33,742 nt of DNA, taken from NCBI GenBank assembly GCA_017431685.1, contig JAFRKO010000034.1, forward strand, positions 1-33,742. Direction: 5' to 3'. Positions 1 through 8,418 of this stretch are shown in pieces. Made by a program: the position numbers and the translations under genes. Source of the DNA: Mogibacterium sp. (lineage in GTDB: Bacteria > Bacillota > Clostridia > Peptostreptococcales > Anaerovoracaceae). Position 1 is the stretch's first letter. Each line of letters starts with the position of its first letter. The notes under the pieces are model-generated. The model searched no databases. It worked only from the letters and a program-made list of their open reading frames with translations, and had not been told where the DNA came from.

Positions 1-132
1 GCAATAGAAAAGCGCCTTTAGGCGCCGCCTGAGAATAGAGATGCGGTTGGCAGTCTATTCGGCGCGTCTTAAGACGCTTGCAAGCAAAAGGCCCTTTTAG
101 GGCCAGTGCATACCACCAGTTCAACTGGTGGT
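1..132. repeat. Cluster of consecutive palindromes/hairpins without a gene
   Basis: Short inverted repeats follow one another: a 5-bp stem at 12-16/21-25 with loop TTTA, a 6-bp stem at 33-38/55-60, a perfect 14-nt palindrome at 64-77, a 6-bp stem at 90-95/99-104 with loop TTT, and a 10-bp stem at 112-121/123-132 around a single C. The GCGCC/GGCGC segments at 12-16, 21-26 and 61-65 can also pair with each other in alternative ways. No ORF covers them. Such crowded imperfect palindromes are found at ends of IS200/IS605-like or REP-type elements and in some structured RNAs. Which applies cannot be decided, because the window starts here. Confidence 0.5.
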
Positions 133-172
133 TATGATTTGATAAATTCCTATAATAATAGTCGGAATTATC

Positions 173-201
173 TTGACAAAAAGGTTTGAGTTAGCTATAA
201 C
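173..201 (+). promoter_or_regulatory. Probable sigma-A promoter of the feo operon
   Basis: A perfect -35 box TTGACA (173-178) and a -10 box TATAAC (196-201) are separated by 17 bp, about 60 bp upstream of feoA. No other start signal competes in this gap. Confidence 0.7.
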
Positions 202-212
202 TAACGATAGTT
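190..212. promoter_or_regulatory. Overlapping dyads over the feo -10 box, possible metalloregulator operator
   Basis: GTTAG (190-194) and CTAAC (201-205) form a 16-bp dyad centred on the -10 box. A second dyad, AACTA (199-203)/TAGTT (208-212), overlaps it. TTAG...CTAA half sites resemble DtxR/IdeR-type iron boxes, and feo operons are commonly iron-repressed, so an iron-responsive repressor is the likely reader. The assignment to a specific regulator is inference. Confidence 0.4.
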
Positions 213-262
213 AAGGGACTCTAATATAGTTAATAGATGCTAACAATATAGGAGGGAGCATA

Positions 263-556
263 ATGGAATTAGCTTATGCAATGAATACAAAGGCTGTAGT
301 CACAGGAACCAAAAAAGAATCCTGTGATGCCACAGCAGGCAATATGACGCTTCTGGATGCTGAACCTGGACAGACTTACATAATCAAAGAGATTAATACC
401 GATGATGACGACATGAACTCGTTTCTGTTTAGACTGGGATGTTATCAGGGAGAGCCTATAACTCTTATTTCTAAAAAGAAAAAGAGCTGTATTGTCGTTA
501 TAAAAGACGGCAGATACAACCTCGATAAGATGCTTTCTGAAGCTATCATTATTTAG
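263..556 (+). CDS. feoA: FeoA, ferrous iron transport accessory protein
   Basis: FeoA is a small cytoplasmic SH3-like protein that works with the FeoB ferrous iron transporter. The 97-residue product shows the FeoA pattern from about residue 28: MTLLDAEPGQ, then a stretch ending in RLGCYQGEP and a final strand with the ILV-rich end. About 27 residues precede the SH3-like core, which is longer than the usual 75-residue FeoA. The ATG at 263 has GGAGGG 6 nt upstream. It is followed 39 nt later by feoB with its own strong ribosome-binding site, so the two form an operon from the promoter at 173-201. Family assignment is confident; the N-terminal extension has no assigned role. Confidence 0.85.
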   Translation: MELAYAMNTKAVVTGTKKESCDATAGNMTLLDAEPGQTYIIKEINTDDDDMNSFLFRLGCYQGEPITLISKKKKSCIVVIKDGRYNLDKMLSEAIII

Positions 557-595
557 ATCACAAAAGGAAATGTTATATATAAGGAGGTATTTCAG

Positions 596-2611
596 ATGAG
601 AATCGCTTTTGCCGGTAACCCTAATAGCGGCAAGACAACCATGTACAATGCTTTGACGGGCAGAAATGAAAAAATCGGAAACTGGGGAGGAGTTACGGTC
701 GGAAGCAAGGAATTCCAGTTAAAAAAGGAATTCGCAGGCGGCAAGGAAGTGATTGCGGTAGACCTTCCGGGCGCATATTCGATGTCACCGTTCACACCGG
801 AAGAGGGTATAACGAGTGAGTATGTCCGTACCGCAAACCCCGATGCGATCGTCAATATCGTAGATGCTACGAACCTGAGCAGATCGCTCTTCTTCACAAC
901 ACAGCTGCTTGAGCTCGGTATTCCGGTTGTCGTTGCGCTTAACAAGACAGATATCAACGAGAAGGAAGGCACAAAGATCGATGTAAAGAAGCTCTCTGAA
1001 AAGCTTAACTGTCCTGTATTTGAGACAGTATCCACAGAGAACAAAGGTCTCGCTGAGATGATTACCATGGCGATCTCGCTCGCGGGAACTGCGCAGAAGG
1101 CGCCTTATCTGCAGGCAGACATCAACCTGCACGATAAAGCAGCAGTAGATGCAGAGGATCGCAAGCGTTATAGTTTTGTAAATGGTATTGTCAAAGACGT
1201 AGAGACAAGAAAGACCATGTCTGCTGAGACGACCTCTGCAGATAAAGTTGATGGTGCGCTGACAAATCCGATTATAGGAATCCTCGTATTCGCTGTAGTA
1301 ATGTGGGGAGTATTCTGGGTGTCTCAGGCATGGCTCGGACCTCTTGTCGCTGACTGGCTGGTAGGCTGGATCGAAACGTTCCAGGGATGGGTCGCAGGCC
1401 AGCTCGAGAACAGTCCGGCTATATTATCTGCTCTGCTTGCTGACGGAATCGTGGGCGGCGTTGGAGCTGTAGTCGGATTCCTGCCTCTCGTAATGGTGAT
1501 GTACTTCCTGATCGCTCTGCTGGAAGACTGCGGATATATGGCACGCGTAAGCGCGGTAATGGACCCTATCTTCAAGAGAGTAGGCCTTTCAGGTAAATCT
1601 GTTATCCCTGTAGTCATCGGTACAGGCTGCGGTATCCCTGCAATCATGGCATGCCGTACGATCCGTGACGAAAGAGAGAGAAGAGCAACCTCGATGCTCA
1701 CAACCTTCATCCCATGCGGAGCGAAGATCCCTGTCATCGCACTCTTTGCAGGCGCTTTCTTCAACGGCGCAGGCTGGGTAAGCACTCTCTCATATTTCTT
1801 CGGACTTGTACTGATCTTCCTGGGAGCTCTGCTTATAAAGGGAATCACAGGATATAAATACAGAAAGTCGTTCTTCATCATGGAGCTTCCGAAGTGGAAA
1901 ACACCAAGCCTTAAGTTCGCTTTCAAATCCATGATGGAGAGAGCAAAAGCATATATCATCAAGGCAGCTACGATTATCCTTGTCTGCAATACAGTGGTAC
2001 AGATCATGCAGACCTTCGACTGGCACTTCCAGGTCGTTGAAGAGGGGGCAGAGAACACATCGATTCTCGCTTCGATCGCTTCGCCATTCGCGATCCTGCT
2101 CATACCTCTGGGATTCGGAGTATGGCAGCTGGCAGCAGCAGCTATCACGGGCTTTATCGCGAAGGAGAACGTTGTTGGTACACTCGCAGTAGTATTTGCG
2201 CTTACATCATTCATCGATACAGAGGAGCTTGCAATGACAGGCGGCGCAAACACAGTAGCAGCAACTATGGGACTCACATCTGTAACAGCACTTGCATATC
2301 TGTTCTTCAATCTTTACACACCTCCGTGCTTCGCAGCTATCGGAGCAATGAACTCTGAGATGAAGAGCAGGGGATGGCTCTGGGGGGCAATCGGACTGCA
2401 GCTCGGAACCGGATACACGATCGCATTCCTGATCAATCAGTTCGGAACACTCTTTACTGAAGGCCATTTCGCAGCAGGTTTTGTACCTGGACTGATAGCA
2501 GAAGCCTGCATGGTCGCAGCAGTTGTTCTCATCGGCAGAAAAGTGAGAGCACACTTCGACGAGCAGTACGAACTTCATAAAACTTCAAAAGCTGCAAAGG
2601 CAGCAGCATAA
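596..2611 (+). CDS. feoB: FeoB, ferrous iron transport GTPase/permease
   Basis: FeoB imports Fe(II) across the inner membrane. The N-terminal G domain shows G1 GNPNSGKTT (residues 7-15), G2 around GNWGGVTVG (28-36), G3 DLPG (56-59) and G4 NKTD (116-119). From about residue 220 onward there are repeated membrane segments with two nucleoside-recognition Gate-like regions; GTGCGIPAIMACRTI and the GYMARVSAVMD segment are typical FeoB signatures. At 671 residues it is in the normal range for Clostridial FeoB. AAGGAGG (581-587) lies 8 nt upstream of the ATG. One oddity is that the G2 segment reads GNWGG where most FeoB proteins have GNWPG. It sits between feoA and the Cys-rich accessory gene. Confidence 0.95.
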   Translation: MRIAFAGNPNSGKTTMYNALTGRNEKIGNWGGVTVGSKEFQLKKEFAGGKEVIAVDLPGAYSMSPFTPEEGITSEYVRTANPDAIVNIVDATNLSRSLFFTTQLLELGIPVVVALNKTDINEKEGTKIDVKKLSEKLNCPVFETVSTENKGLAEMITMAISLAGTAQKAPYLQADINLHDKAAVDAEDRKRYSFVNGIVKDVETRKTMSAETTSADKVDGALTNPIIGILVFAVVMWGVFWVSQAWLGPLVADWLVGWIETFQGWVAGQLENSPAILSALLADGIVGGVGAVVGFLPLVMVMYFLIALLEDCGYMARVSAVMDPIFKRVGLSGKSVIPVVIGTGCGIPAIMACRTIRDERERRATSMLTTFIPCGAKIPVIALFAGAFFNGAGWVSTLSYFFGLVLIFLGALLIKGITGYKYRKSFFIMELPKWKTPSLKFAFKSMMERAKAYIIKAATIILVCNTVVQIMQTFDWHFQVVEEGAENTSILASIASPFAILLIPLGFGVWQLAAAAITGFIAKENVVGTLAVVFALTSFIDTEELAMTGGANTVAATMGLTSVTALAYLFFNLYTPPCFAAIGAMNSEMKSRGWLWGAIGLQLGTGYTIAFLINQFGTLFTEGHFAAGFVPGLIAEACMVAAVVLIGRKVRAHFDEQYELHKTSKAAKAAA

Positions 2612-2639
2612 ATCCCTTATATTGAGGCATCTTAACTAA

Positions 2640-2677
2640 GCATGGTGCGCGGCGCAATGATTCGCCGCGCATCGTGC
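2640..2677 (+). terminator. Long intercistronic hairpin between feoB and the Cys-rich gene
   Basis: A stem of about 15 bp (2640-2654 with 2663-2677, two G-T pairs) with an 8-nt loop begins 29 nt after feoB. No T-run follows, so it is more likely an RNA-stabilising or attenuating hairpin than a full terminator. Confidence 0.45.
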
Positions 2678-2708
2678 TGATTTGAAAAATGTGAAAGGAG
2701 GCAGCACG

Positions 2709-2903
2709 GTGAATGCAGCTACGATAATAGCGATAATAGTAATAGCAGCGATACTGTTCTTCGCCATCAGATATATCTATAAAGAAAAGAAAAAAGGAAA
2801 CGCCTGCATAGGCTGCCCATATGCGGATTCCTGTCCGAGGCACAGGCAAGAAGGGGCATCATGCTGCGGAAGCACAGTGCAGCACAAGGCTGATCTTAAT
2901 TAG
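2709..2903 (+). CDS. FeoB-associated Cys-rich membrane protein
   Basis: This 64-residue protein has one N-terminal membrane helix (about residues 3-24), a basic stretch KEKKKG, then a Cys-rich tail with C33, C36, C42 and C52-C53 (GNACIGCPYADSC...SCC). This is the layout of the FeoB-associated Cys-rich membrane protein family that follows feoB in many Clostridia. The tail is thought to bind or hand on iron, but its function has not been proven. GTG at 2709 is chosen as the start because AAAGGAGG (2694-2701) lies 7 nt before it; the upstream ATG at 2682 has no such site. It is the last gene of the feo operon and is followed by a terminator. Confidence 0.8.
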   Translation: MNAATIIAIIVIAAILFFAIRYIYKEKKKGNACIGCPYADSCPRHRQEGASCCGSTVQHKADLN

Positions 2904-2906
2904 ATA

Positions 2907-2935
2907 CGATTGCAGATAACTGCAGTCGTTTTTTT
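2907..2935 (+). terminator. Rho-independent terminator of the feo operon
   Basis: A 9-bp stem (2907-2915/2920-2928, one G-T pair) with loop ATAA is followed by seven T residues, directly after the stop codon of the Cys-rich gene. Confidence 0.85.
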
Positions 2936-3107
2936 ATTGGCAGATATGGACATTCTGTCAAAAGCAACTTTTCATAACAATAATATCAGCGAAATGTATA
3001 TTGCGGTTGGTAGACGTCTGCTGCGATCCGCCATACAATTATGTTAACAATAATTGCAAAAGTAGGAATGATTAGAAATAACCTAAAAATATGAAAGGTG
3101 GAAAAAG

Positions 3108-3533
3108 ATGTTTAAAGACAATCTTATCCAGCTTAGAAAGCTGCAGAATATGACTCAGGAAGACATTGCTGAGAAAGTAGGTGTATCCAGGCAGTCTGTT
3201 GCCAAGTGGGAGTCAGGTGAGACGACTCCTGATCTCGAGAAGGCAAGGCTGCTTGCCGGAGCATTAGGAGTTTCTCTGGATGATCTGACAAATTATGAGC
3301 CCCGGGAGAACATGGGGCTGGGCGTTCCTCCGAAAGGCAGATATCTTTTCGGTGTTGTTACAGTCGGAGATAAAGGACAGATAGTCATCCCCGCAAAAGC
3401 AAGAAAGGTGTTCAGCATCAGCGCAGGCGATCAGCTCATGGTCCTCGGTAAGGAAGGTGAAGGAATCGCGATAATCAAAACGGATGATTTTCTTGCGCTT
3501 GCTGACATGATAAGAAACGAAGAAAACCGGTAA
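3108..3533 (+). CDS. XRE-type HTH regulator fused to an AbrB/SpoVT-like domain
   Basis: The 141-residue protein has an N-terminal XRE helix-turn-helix (about 5-60; TQEDIAEKVGVSRQSVAKWESG) and a C-terminal swapped-hairpin AbrB/SpoVT-like domain (about 81-126; VTVGDKGQIVIPAKAR). Both halves are DNA-binding folds, so it is probably a dimeric repressor with two contact surfaces. It lies 19 nt upstream of a two-gene ABC transporter and most likely controls that operon and itself. Start ATG 3108 is preceded by AAAGGTGG. Family assignment is firm; the target operator and signal are not visible. Confidence 0.85.
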   Translation: MFKDNLIQLRKLQNMTQEDIAEKVGVSRQSVAKWESGETTPDLEKARLLAGALGVSLDDLTNYEPRENMGLGVPPKGRYLFGVVTVGDKGQIVIPAKARKVFSISAGDQLMVLGKEGEGIAIIKTDDFLALADMIRNEENR

Positions 3534-3552
3534 CTTCCGAAGGAGACCTGAA

Positions 3553-4278
3553 ATGCTTGAAATAAAAAACTATTCAAAGACATATGGAGAAGGAAAGAAA
3601 GCAGCGGACAATGTGTCGCTCACAGTTGAGAGCGGGGATATTTACGGCTTTATCGGACATAACGGTGCAGGAAAATCGACTACTATACGTGCGGTGGTGG
3701 GAGTACTTGATTTCACCGAAGGAGAGATTTTCATAGATGGGCATTCCGTGAAAGATGAGCCGATGGAATGCAAAAAGGTTACCGCATATATTCCTGACAA
3801 TCCTGATCTGTATGAGAACCTGACCGGTATCCAGTACCTGAACTTCGTAGCTGACGTTTTCGGTATCAGCGCTGCGGAGCGTGAGTACAGAATAAAGAAA
3901 TACGCCGATATGTTCGAGATCACAGACTCTCTCGGTGACATGATAAGCTCTTACTCACACGGAATGAAGCAGAAGGCAGCGATAATATCTGCGCTTATCC
4001 ACGATCCGAAACTCATGGTTCTTGACGAGCCTTTTGTAGGGCTCGACCCTAAGGCAGCGTTCACTCTCAAGGAGATCATGAGAGAGATGTGCAATAACGG
4101 CGCAGCGATCTTCTTCTCTACGCATGTGCTTGACGTGGCTGAGAAGCTGTGCAACAAGGTAGCCATAATCAAGCAGGGCAGAATTATAGCAACAGGCACC
4201 ATGGAAGAGATCACCGAAGGACATTCACTGGAAGAGGCATTCCTCGGAGACGCATTCCGGGAGGCAGACCATGAATAA
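3553..4278 (+). CDS. ABC transporter ATP-binding protein
   Basis: The 241-residue nucleotide-binding subunit contains Walker A GHNGAGKST (35-43), a degenerate signature YSHGMKQ (134-140), Walker B LMVLDEP (154-160) and the switch His in FFSTHVLD. It resembles the CcmA/EcsA type of ATPases that energise ABC-2 exporters. The 3' end overlaps the permease start by 8 bp, indicating translational coupling. The preceding gene encodes the XRE-AbrB regulator, so regulator, ATPase and permease form one unit. The substrate is unknown; drug, peptide or lipid export would all fit. Confidence 0.9.
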   Translation: MLEIKNYSKTYGEGKKAADNVSLTVESGDIYGFIGHNGAGKSTTIRAVVGVLDFTEGEIFIDGHSVKDEPMECKKVTAYIPDNPDLYENLTGIQYLNFVADVFGISAAEREYRIKKYADMFEITDSLGDMISSYSHGMKQKAAIISALIHDPKLMVLDEPFVGLDPKAAFTLKEIMREMCNNGAAIFFSTHVLDVAEKLCNKVAIIKQGRIIATGTMEEITEGHSLEEAFLGDAFREADHE

Positions 4279-5869
4279 GAGCATGATCCTTCTCAGAACT
4301 CTGCTCCTGTCAACGAGCCAGAGTAATATATACAGGCATTGCCGGGATAAGAAGAAGCGCGGAAAGATAGTTGGCGGGCTTATCGGAGCTGCTCTCTTAT
4401 ATGCGATGATCATGGCATACTGCATCGTTATGTGCATCGGGTATGGAAAAGCCGGTATCATCGATGCGGCACCCGTAATGTGTGCTCTCGTAATCAGCAT
4501 GCTTGCGTTCCTGTTCACATTTTTCAAGACTAATGGATACCTGTTTAACTTCAAAGAATATGACATGCTTATGTCGCTTCCTTTTGAGGCCAGGACGGTA
4601 GCGGGATGCAAGTTCCTGTATATGTATATCAAAAACCTGCCATGGTATCTGAGTATTTCTTTCGCGATGATGATCGGGTATGGATATTACGCGCATCCGC
4701 TGTTTTTCGCTTATCCAATATGGATTGTACTCACATTCTTTCTGCCGGGCATCCCGATGCTTATCGCATCTTTTCTGGGTTTCCTGATAGCCAGGATCAG
4801 TACGGGCTTCCGGAAGACAAATATCATTCAGACAGTACTGACGATGGTTTTCGTCATATTCTGCTTCTCCTTGCGATTCATAATAGAAGATGTATTCAAA
4901 AACAATAAAGTAGAGGCGACACTCGATAAGACATCTGAGATAACATCCAATGCCGCGGGGGTATATCTGCCTGCGAAGTGGTTTGAAGATGCAGTCACAG
5001 AGAGCAGCGTATCATCTATACTGATGCTTATAGGGATAAGTGTGCTGCTGTTTGCAGTCACATTCCGTGTAGTCGGGAATTCATACAGGAGTATCAATTC
5101 ATCTCTGAAGTCGCATGCTGCTGCAAAGAAATATAAAATGACCAGGCAGAAGAGACATAACGTGGTCAACTCCATAGCGTTTAAAGAATATAAGAGACTG
5201 GTGGGATCTACGTCATATACAGTGAACGGAGCGATGGGAGAGATCCTGGCCATTCTGCTCGGACTTGTCACACTGATCATCGGTTTTGACAGGATCGTAA
5301 GTGTTGTTACTTCGGATGCACCCTTTGATCATGCTATACTCCAGCCGGCGATACCTTTCATCATATATTTCTTTATAGGAATGGCTGCAACAACGGCGAT
5401 GTCTCCATCGCTTGAGGGCAAAAACTATTGGATCATACAAAGCCTGCCGATAGAGAAGAGAACCGTTTATCAGGGCAAGATGCTGTTCAACATGTATCTG
5501 ACAGTACCGGCCATGGCATTCGCGACATTATGCATGTGCATCTCCGCAAAAGTACCTGTTCCCGATACTTTGCTGTATCTGGTGCTTGGTTTCGCTCTTT
5601 GTGCGTTCTCAACGGCCTGGGGATGCGTGTGCGGTATAAAGCACATGCGGCTCGACTGGGAGAATGAGATCGAAGTGATCAAGCAAGGTGCTGCAGTCGC
5701 TATCTACATGCTGCCGAACATGTTCGTGGTAATGGGATTGGTCGTGCTTACTGTTATACTTGGCATCAGAATGGATCACAGGCTGCTTGCGCTTGGGTTT
5801 ATAATAATAACAATTTTGCTGACTGTGCTGAGCTATCTGAGAGTTATGGCTTTGGCAAAGCGCAGCTGA
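4271..5869 (+). CDS. ABC transporter permease (ABC-2/exporter type)
   Basis: The 532-residue integral membrane protein has many hydrophobic segments arranged in two halves, with a long cytoplasmic loop around residues 280-310 (AAAKKYKMTRQKRHN). It is the membrane partner of the ATPase whose gene overlaps it by 8 bp. The length and arrangement fit the large putative ABC exporters of Firmicutes that pair with a single ATPase. No substrate-determining motif can be recognised. A terminator follows 24 nt after the stop codon. Confidence 0.8.
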   Translation: MNKSMILLRTLLLSTSQSNIYRHCRDKKKRGKIVGGLIGAALLYAMIMAYCIVMCIGYGKAGIIDAAPVMCALVISMLAFLFTFFKTNGYLFNFKEYDMLMSLPFEARTVAGCKFLYMYIKNLPWYLSISFAMMIGYGYYAHPLFFAYPIWIVLTFFLPGIPMLIASFLGFLIARISTGFRKTNIIQTVLTMVFVIFCFSLRFIIEDVFKNNKVEATLDKTSEITSNAAGVYLPAKWFEDAVTESSVSSILMLIGISVLLFAVTFRVVGNSYRSINSSLKSHAAAKKYKMTRQKRHNVVNSIAFKEYKRLVGSTSYTVNGAMGEILAILLGLVTLIIGFDRIVSVVTSDAPFDHAILQPAIPFIIYFFIGMAATTAMSPSLEGKNYWIIQSLPIEKRTVYQGKMLFNMYLTVPAMAFATLCMCISAKVPVPDTLLYLVLGFALCAFSTAWGCVCGIKHMRLDWENEIEVIKQGAAVAIYMLPNMFVVMGLVVLTVILGIRMDHRLLALGFIIITILLTVLSYLRVMALAKRS

Positions 5870-5893
5870 AGCCGTTAAAAGAATGCTTTTTTC

Positions 5894-5920
5894 GGAACTG
5901 CAGTTATGCAGTTCCTTTTT
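5894..5920 (+). terminator. Rho-independent terminator of the ABC transporter operon
   Basis: A perfect 9-bp stem (5894-5902/5907-5915) with loop GTTA is followed by TTTTT. Confidence 0.85.
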
Positions 5921-5957
5921 ATAGTACAATATGCGAAAAGCATGATATCAGATAACA

Positions 5958-7265
5958 ATGAAAAAGGTTATGAAAATGATTTTGGAGACGGAAAGACTGA
6001 TCCTGCGTCCATGGGAAGAAAAGGATGCGGAAGACCTTTATGAATACGCAAAAGATGACAGAATCGGGCCTGCAGCGGGATGGCCGGTGCATACAAGTGT
6101 CAAAAATAGTCTTGACATTATCAGGACTGTTTTATCTGCACCGGAAACCTACGCTGTATGCCTGAAAGAAGACGGTAAGCCTATAGGCAGCATCGGACTG
6201 ATGGTGGGCATGCAAAGCAACATCGGATTACCGGATACTGAAGCGGAGATCGGTTACTGGATCGGCGTGCCGTTCTGGGGACAGGGCTTAATACCTGAGG
6301 GAGTGAGAGAAATCATTCGTTATGCATTCGAGGACCTGCATATCGAAACGCTCTGGTGCGGCTATTTCGAAGGCAATGACAAGTCAAGACGCGTACAGGA
6401 AAAGTGCGGGTTCACTTATCAATATACGAATGAGGACGCTGAATGGGTCAAGATGATGGACAGACGCACAGAACATATCTCAAGGCTTACCAGAGAGGAA
6501 TGGATGCACAGGAAAAACTATCAGGATATAAATGCAGAGACTATAGACCGCTGGATCGAAGAAGGCTGGGAGTGGGGAAAGCCAATAAGTCATGAAGAAT
6601 ATGCTGCAGCTGAGCAAGGCCGCTGGGATGTGAAGCTCACTCCGACCAAAAACGTTCCACATGAATGGTTTGGCGACCTCAAAGGTAAAAAGGTCCTGGG
6701 ACTTGCCAGCGGCGGCGGACAGCAGATGCCGATTTTTGCAGCTCTCGGAGCTGAATGCACGGTGCTGGATTATTCGTCGAGGCAGATCGAAAGCGAGAGA
6801 ATGGTAGCTAAGCGTGAAGGCTATAACATAACGATAAAACAAGGCGATATGACAAAACCTCTCCCATTTGAAAATGGATCATTCGACCTGATTTTTCATC
6901 CTGTGTCAAACTGTTATGTCAGGGATGTGCGTTCTATCTGGAAAGAGTGCTATAGGGTGCTGAAGCCGGGCGGGTCATTGCTGTCCGGAGTCGACCACTA
7001 CATCAATTACATAGTGGACAGCGAAGAAAAGATGATAGTCAATTCTCTTCCGTTTGATCCGCTCGTGAATCCGGAGCAGATGAAACAGCTTCAGGATGAA
7101 GACGCCGGCGTTCAGTTTTCACATTCTCTGGAGGAACAGATAGGCGGCCAGCTTGAAGCAGGATTTACAGTACTGGAACTGTACGAAGACACAAATGGTG
7201 AGGGACGGCTGCATAAAATGAATATCCCAACGTTCTTAGCAATTCGCTCAATGAAAATGTTATGA
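5958..7265 (+). CDS. GNAT acetyltransferase fused to a SAM-dependent methyltransferase
   Basis: The 435-residue protein joins two enzymes. Residues about 7-170 are a RimJ/RimL-like GNAT domain ([15 protein letters not shown] at the start, [18 protein letters not shown] as the acetyl-CoA loop, [13 protein letters not shown] near its end). Residues about 185-435 are a class I methyltransferase: motif I is [13 protein letters not shown], the acidic residue after strand 2 is in CTVLDYS, then [10 protein letters not shown] and RVLKPGG. ATGs at 5970 and 5976 are alternative starts. The last fits the conserved start of GNAT proteins and has a weak AAGG 8 nt upstream. It opens a tight operon with radical SAM, GNAT and CooC-like genes. 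Substrates are unknown. Confidence 0.85.
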   Translation: MKKVMKMILETERLILRPWEEKDAEDLYEYAKDDRIGPAAGWPVHTSVKNSLDIIRTVLSAPETYAVCLKEDGKPIGSIGLMVGMQSNIGLPDTEAEIGYWIGVPFWGQGLIPEGVREIIRYAFEDLHIETLWCGYFEGNDKSRRVQEKCGFTYQYTNEDAEWVKMMDRRTEHISRLTREEWMHRKNYQDINAETIDRWIEEGWEWGKPISHEEYAAAEQGRWDVKLTPTKNVPHEWFGDLKGKKVLGLASGGGQQMPIFAALGAECTVLDYSSRQIESERMVAKREGYNITIKQGDMTKPLPFENGSFDLIFHPVSNCYVRDVRSIWKECYRVLKPGGSLLSGVDHYINYIVDSEEKMIVNSLPFDPLVNPEQMKQLQDEDAGVQFSHSLEEQIGGQLEAGFTVLELYEDTNGEGRLHKMNIPTFLAIRSMKML

Positions 7266-7322
7266 TAATAGGCAACAATGCAGAAGCATGGAATATGGAA
7301 AAACGAAGTAAAAGGGATTAAT

Positions 7323-8414
7323 ATGGACGAAAGATTTGATTTGCAGAAATACCTGACTGAAGGAGTAGAGCAGGTTATTAAGGACGCGCTGAAGGCGACA
7401 CTCAAAGATCCGCGAGAAAGCGCGTTTCTGGTGAAGTTCGCTGCTTCATGTGCTGTGGCGGATAAAAGAAGAGAGAAAAACGAAAAGGAAGGCCTTCATG
7501 TTCCTTCGTATCTTATAGCGAGCATTACTTCAAACTGCAATCTCCACTGCGAAGGTTGCTACTCGCGTGCAAATGAGGCAACGACAGACTGTGCCCCGTC
7601 GATGCAGCTTACTGAAGAGGAATGGCTGAAGATTTTCAGAGAGGCAGAGGAACTCGGTGTCAGCTTCATACTGCTTGCGGGCGGAGAGCCGATGCTCAGA
7701 TGGGGTGTCATAGAATCTGCAGGAAAGATGAAGAACATCATGTTTCCTGTTTTCACCAACGGAACATTCATGACGGATAAGCATCTTGATCTTCTCGAAA
7801 AGTGCCGCAATATCGTTCCGGTAATAAGCATAGAGGGTGAGCGCGAAGAAACTGATACAAGAAGAGGCGCAGGCGTTTACGATACTGTCATGGAGAAGAT
7901 GGACAGGCTCCATGAAATGGGTATCATATACGGCGTATCCGTGACTGTCACAAAAGAAAACATGGAAAAAGTCTATTCTGACAGCTTCCTCGACAGTCTG
8001 AGATCGCGCGGATGCAAGGCTGTATTCTATATAGAATTCACCCCGATCTCAGATGAAGGGGCGCATCTCGCACCGGATGATGATGACCGCGAGTTCATGT
8101 CGGACAGAGTAGAAGAACTGCGGATGAATAAGCAGGATATGATATACATTTCATTCCCGGGCGATGAGAAAAGCTCCGGCGGATGTCTGGCTGCCGGACG
8201 CGGATTCTTCCATATCAACTCTCATGGAGGAGCTGAGCCATGCCCGTTTTCTCCGTATTCGGACATTAATGTCAAGGACACCTCTCTGAAAGAAGCTCTC
8301 TCTTCAAAGTTGTTTGTAGCCTTGAGAAGCAGTGACATTCTTGCGGATGACCATAAGGGCGGATGCGTTCTGAATGAGAAAAGGGACCAGGTAGAAGCTT
8401 TGCTTGGATTATAA
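7323..8414 (+). CDS. Radical SAM protein
   Basis: The 363-residue enzyme has the radical SAM [4Fe-4S] motif CNLHCEGC (C72, C76, C79), followed by the SAM-binding glycine-rich LLAGGEPML. A Cys-containing C-terminal region (GGCLAAGRG, EPCPF, GGCVL) could hold an auxiliary cluster in the manner of SPASM/twitch domains. The start at ATG 7323 is preferred because AAAGGG lies 6 nt upstream. An in-frame ATG at 7278, 12 nt after the previous stop, has no good site. It overlaps the possible TTG start of the next gene. The operon context suggests action on the same pathway as the neighbouring acetyl- and methyltransferases. Reaction not known. Confidence 0.85.
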   Translation: MDERFDLQKYLTEGVEQVIKDALKATLKDPRESAFLVKFAASCAVADKRREKNEKEGLHVPSYLIASITSNCNLHCEGCYSRANEATTDCAPSMQLTEEEWLKIFREAEELGVSFILLAGGEPMLRWGVIESAGKMKNIMFPVFTNGTFMTDKHLDLLEKCRNIVPVISIEGEREETDTRRGAGVYDTVMEKMDRLHEMGIIYGVSVTVTKENMEKVYSDSFLDSLRSRGCKAVFYIEFTPISDEGAHLAPDDDDREFMSDRVEELRMNKQDMIYISFPGDEKSSGGCLAAGRGFFHINSHGGAEPCPFSPYSDINVKDTSLKEALSSKLFVALRSSDILADDHKGGCVLNEKRDQVEALLGL

Positions 8415-8418
8415 ATAT

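Noticed and set aside
1-140. CRISPR array at the left edge
   Set aside because: The hairpins differ in sequence and there are no regularly spaced identical repeats.
1324-2310. 328-residue antisense ORF in feoB
   Set aside because: It mirrors the membrane-coding strand of feoB, has no ribosome-binding site and no recognisable family.
3108-3533. XRE-AbrB protein as an antitoxin
   Set aside because: No small toxin gene is adjacent; the neighbours are an ABC exporter pair.
8404-8418. TTG 8404 as start of the second GNAT
   Set aside because: It would overlap the radical SAM gene by 11 bp without a good ribosome-binding site, while ATG 8419 fits the usual GNAT start.
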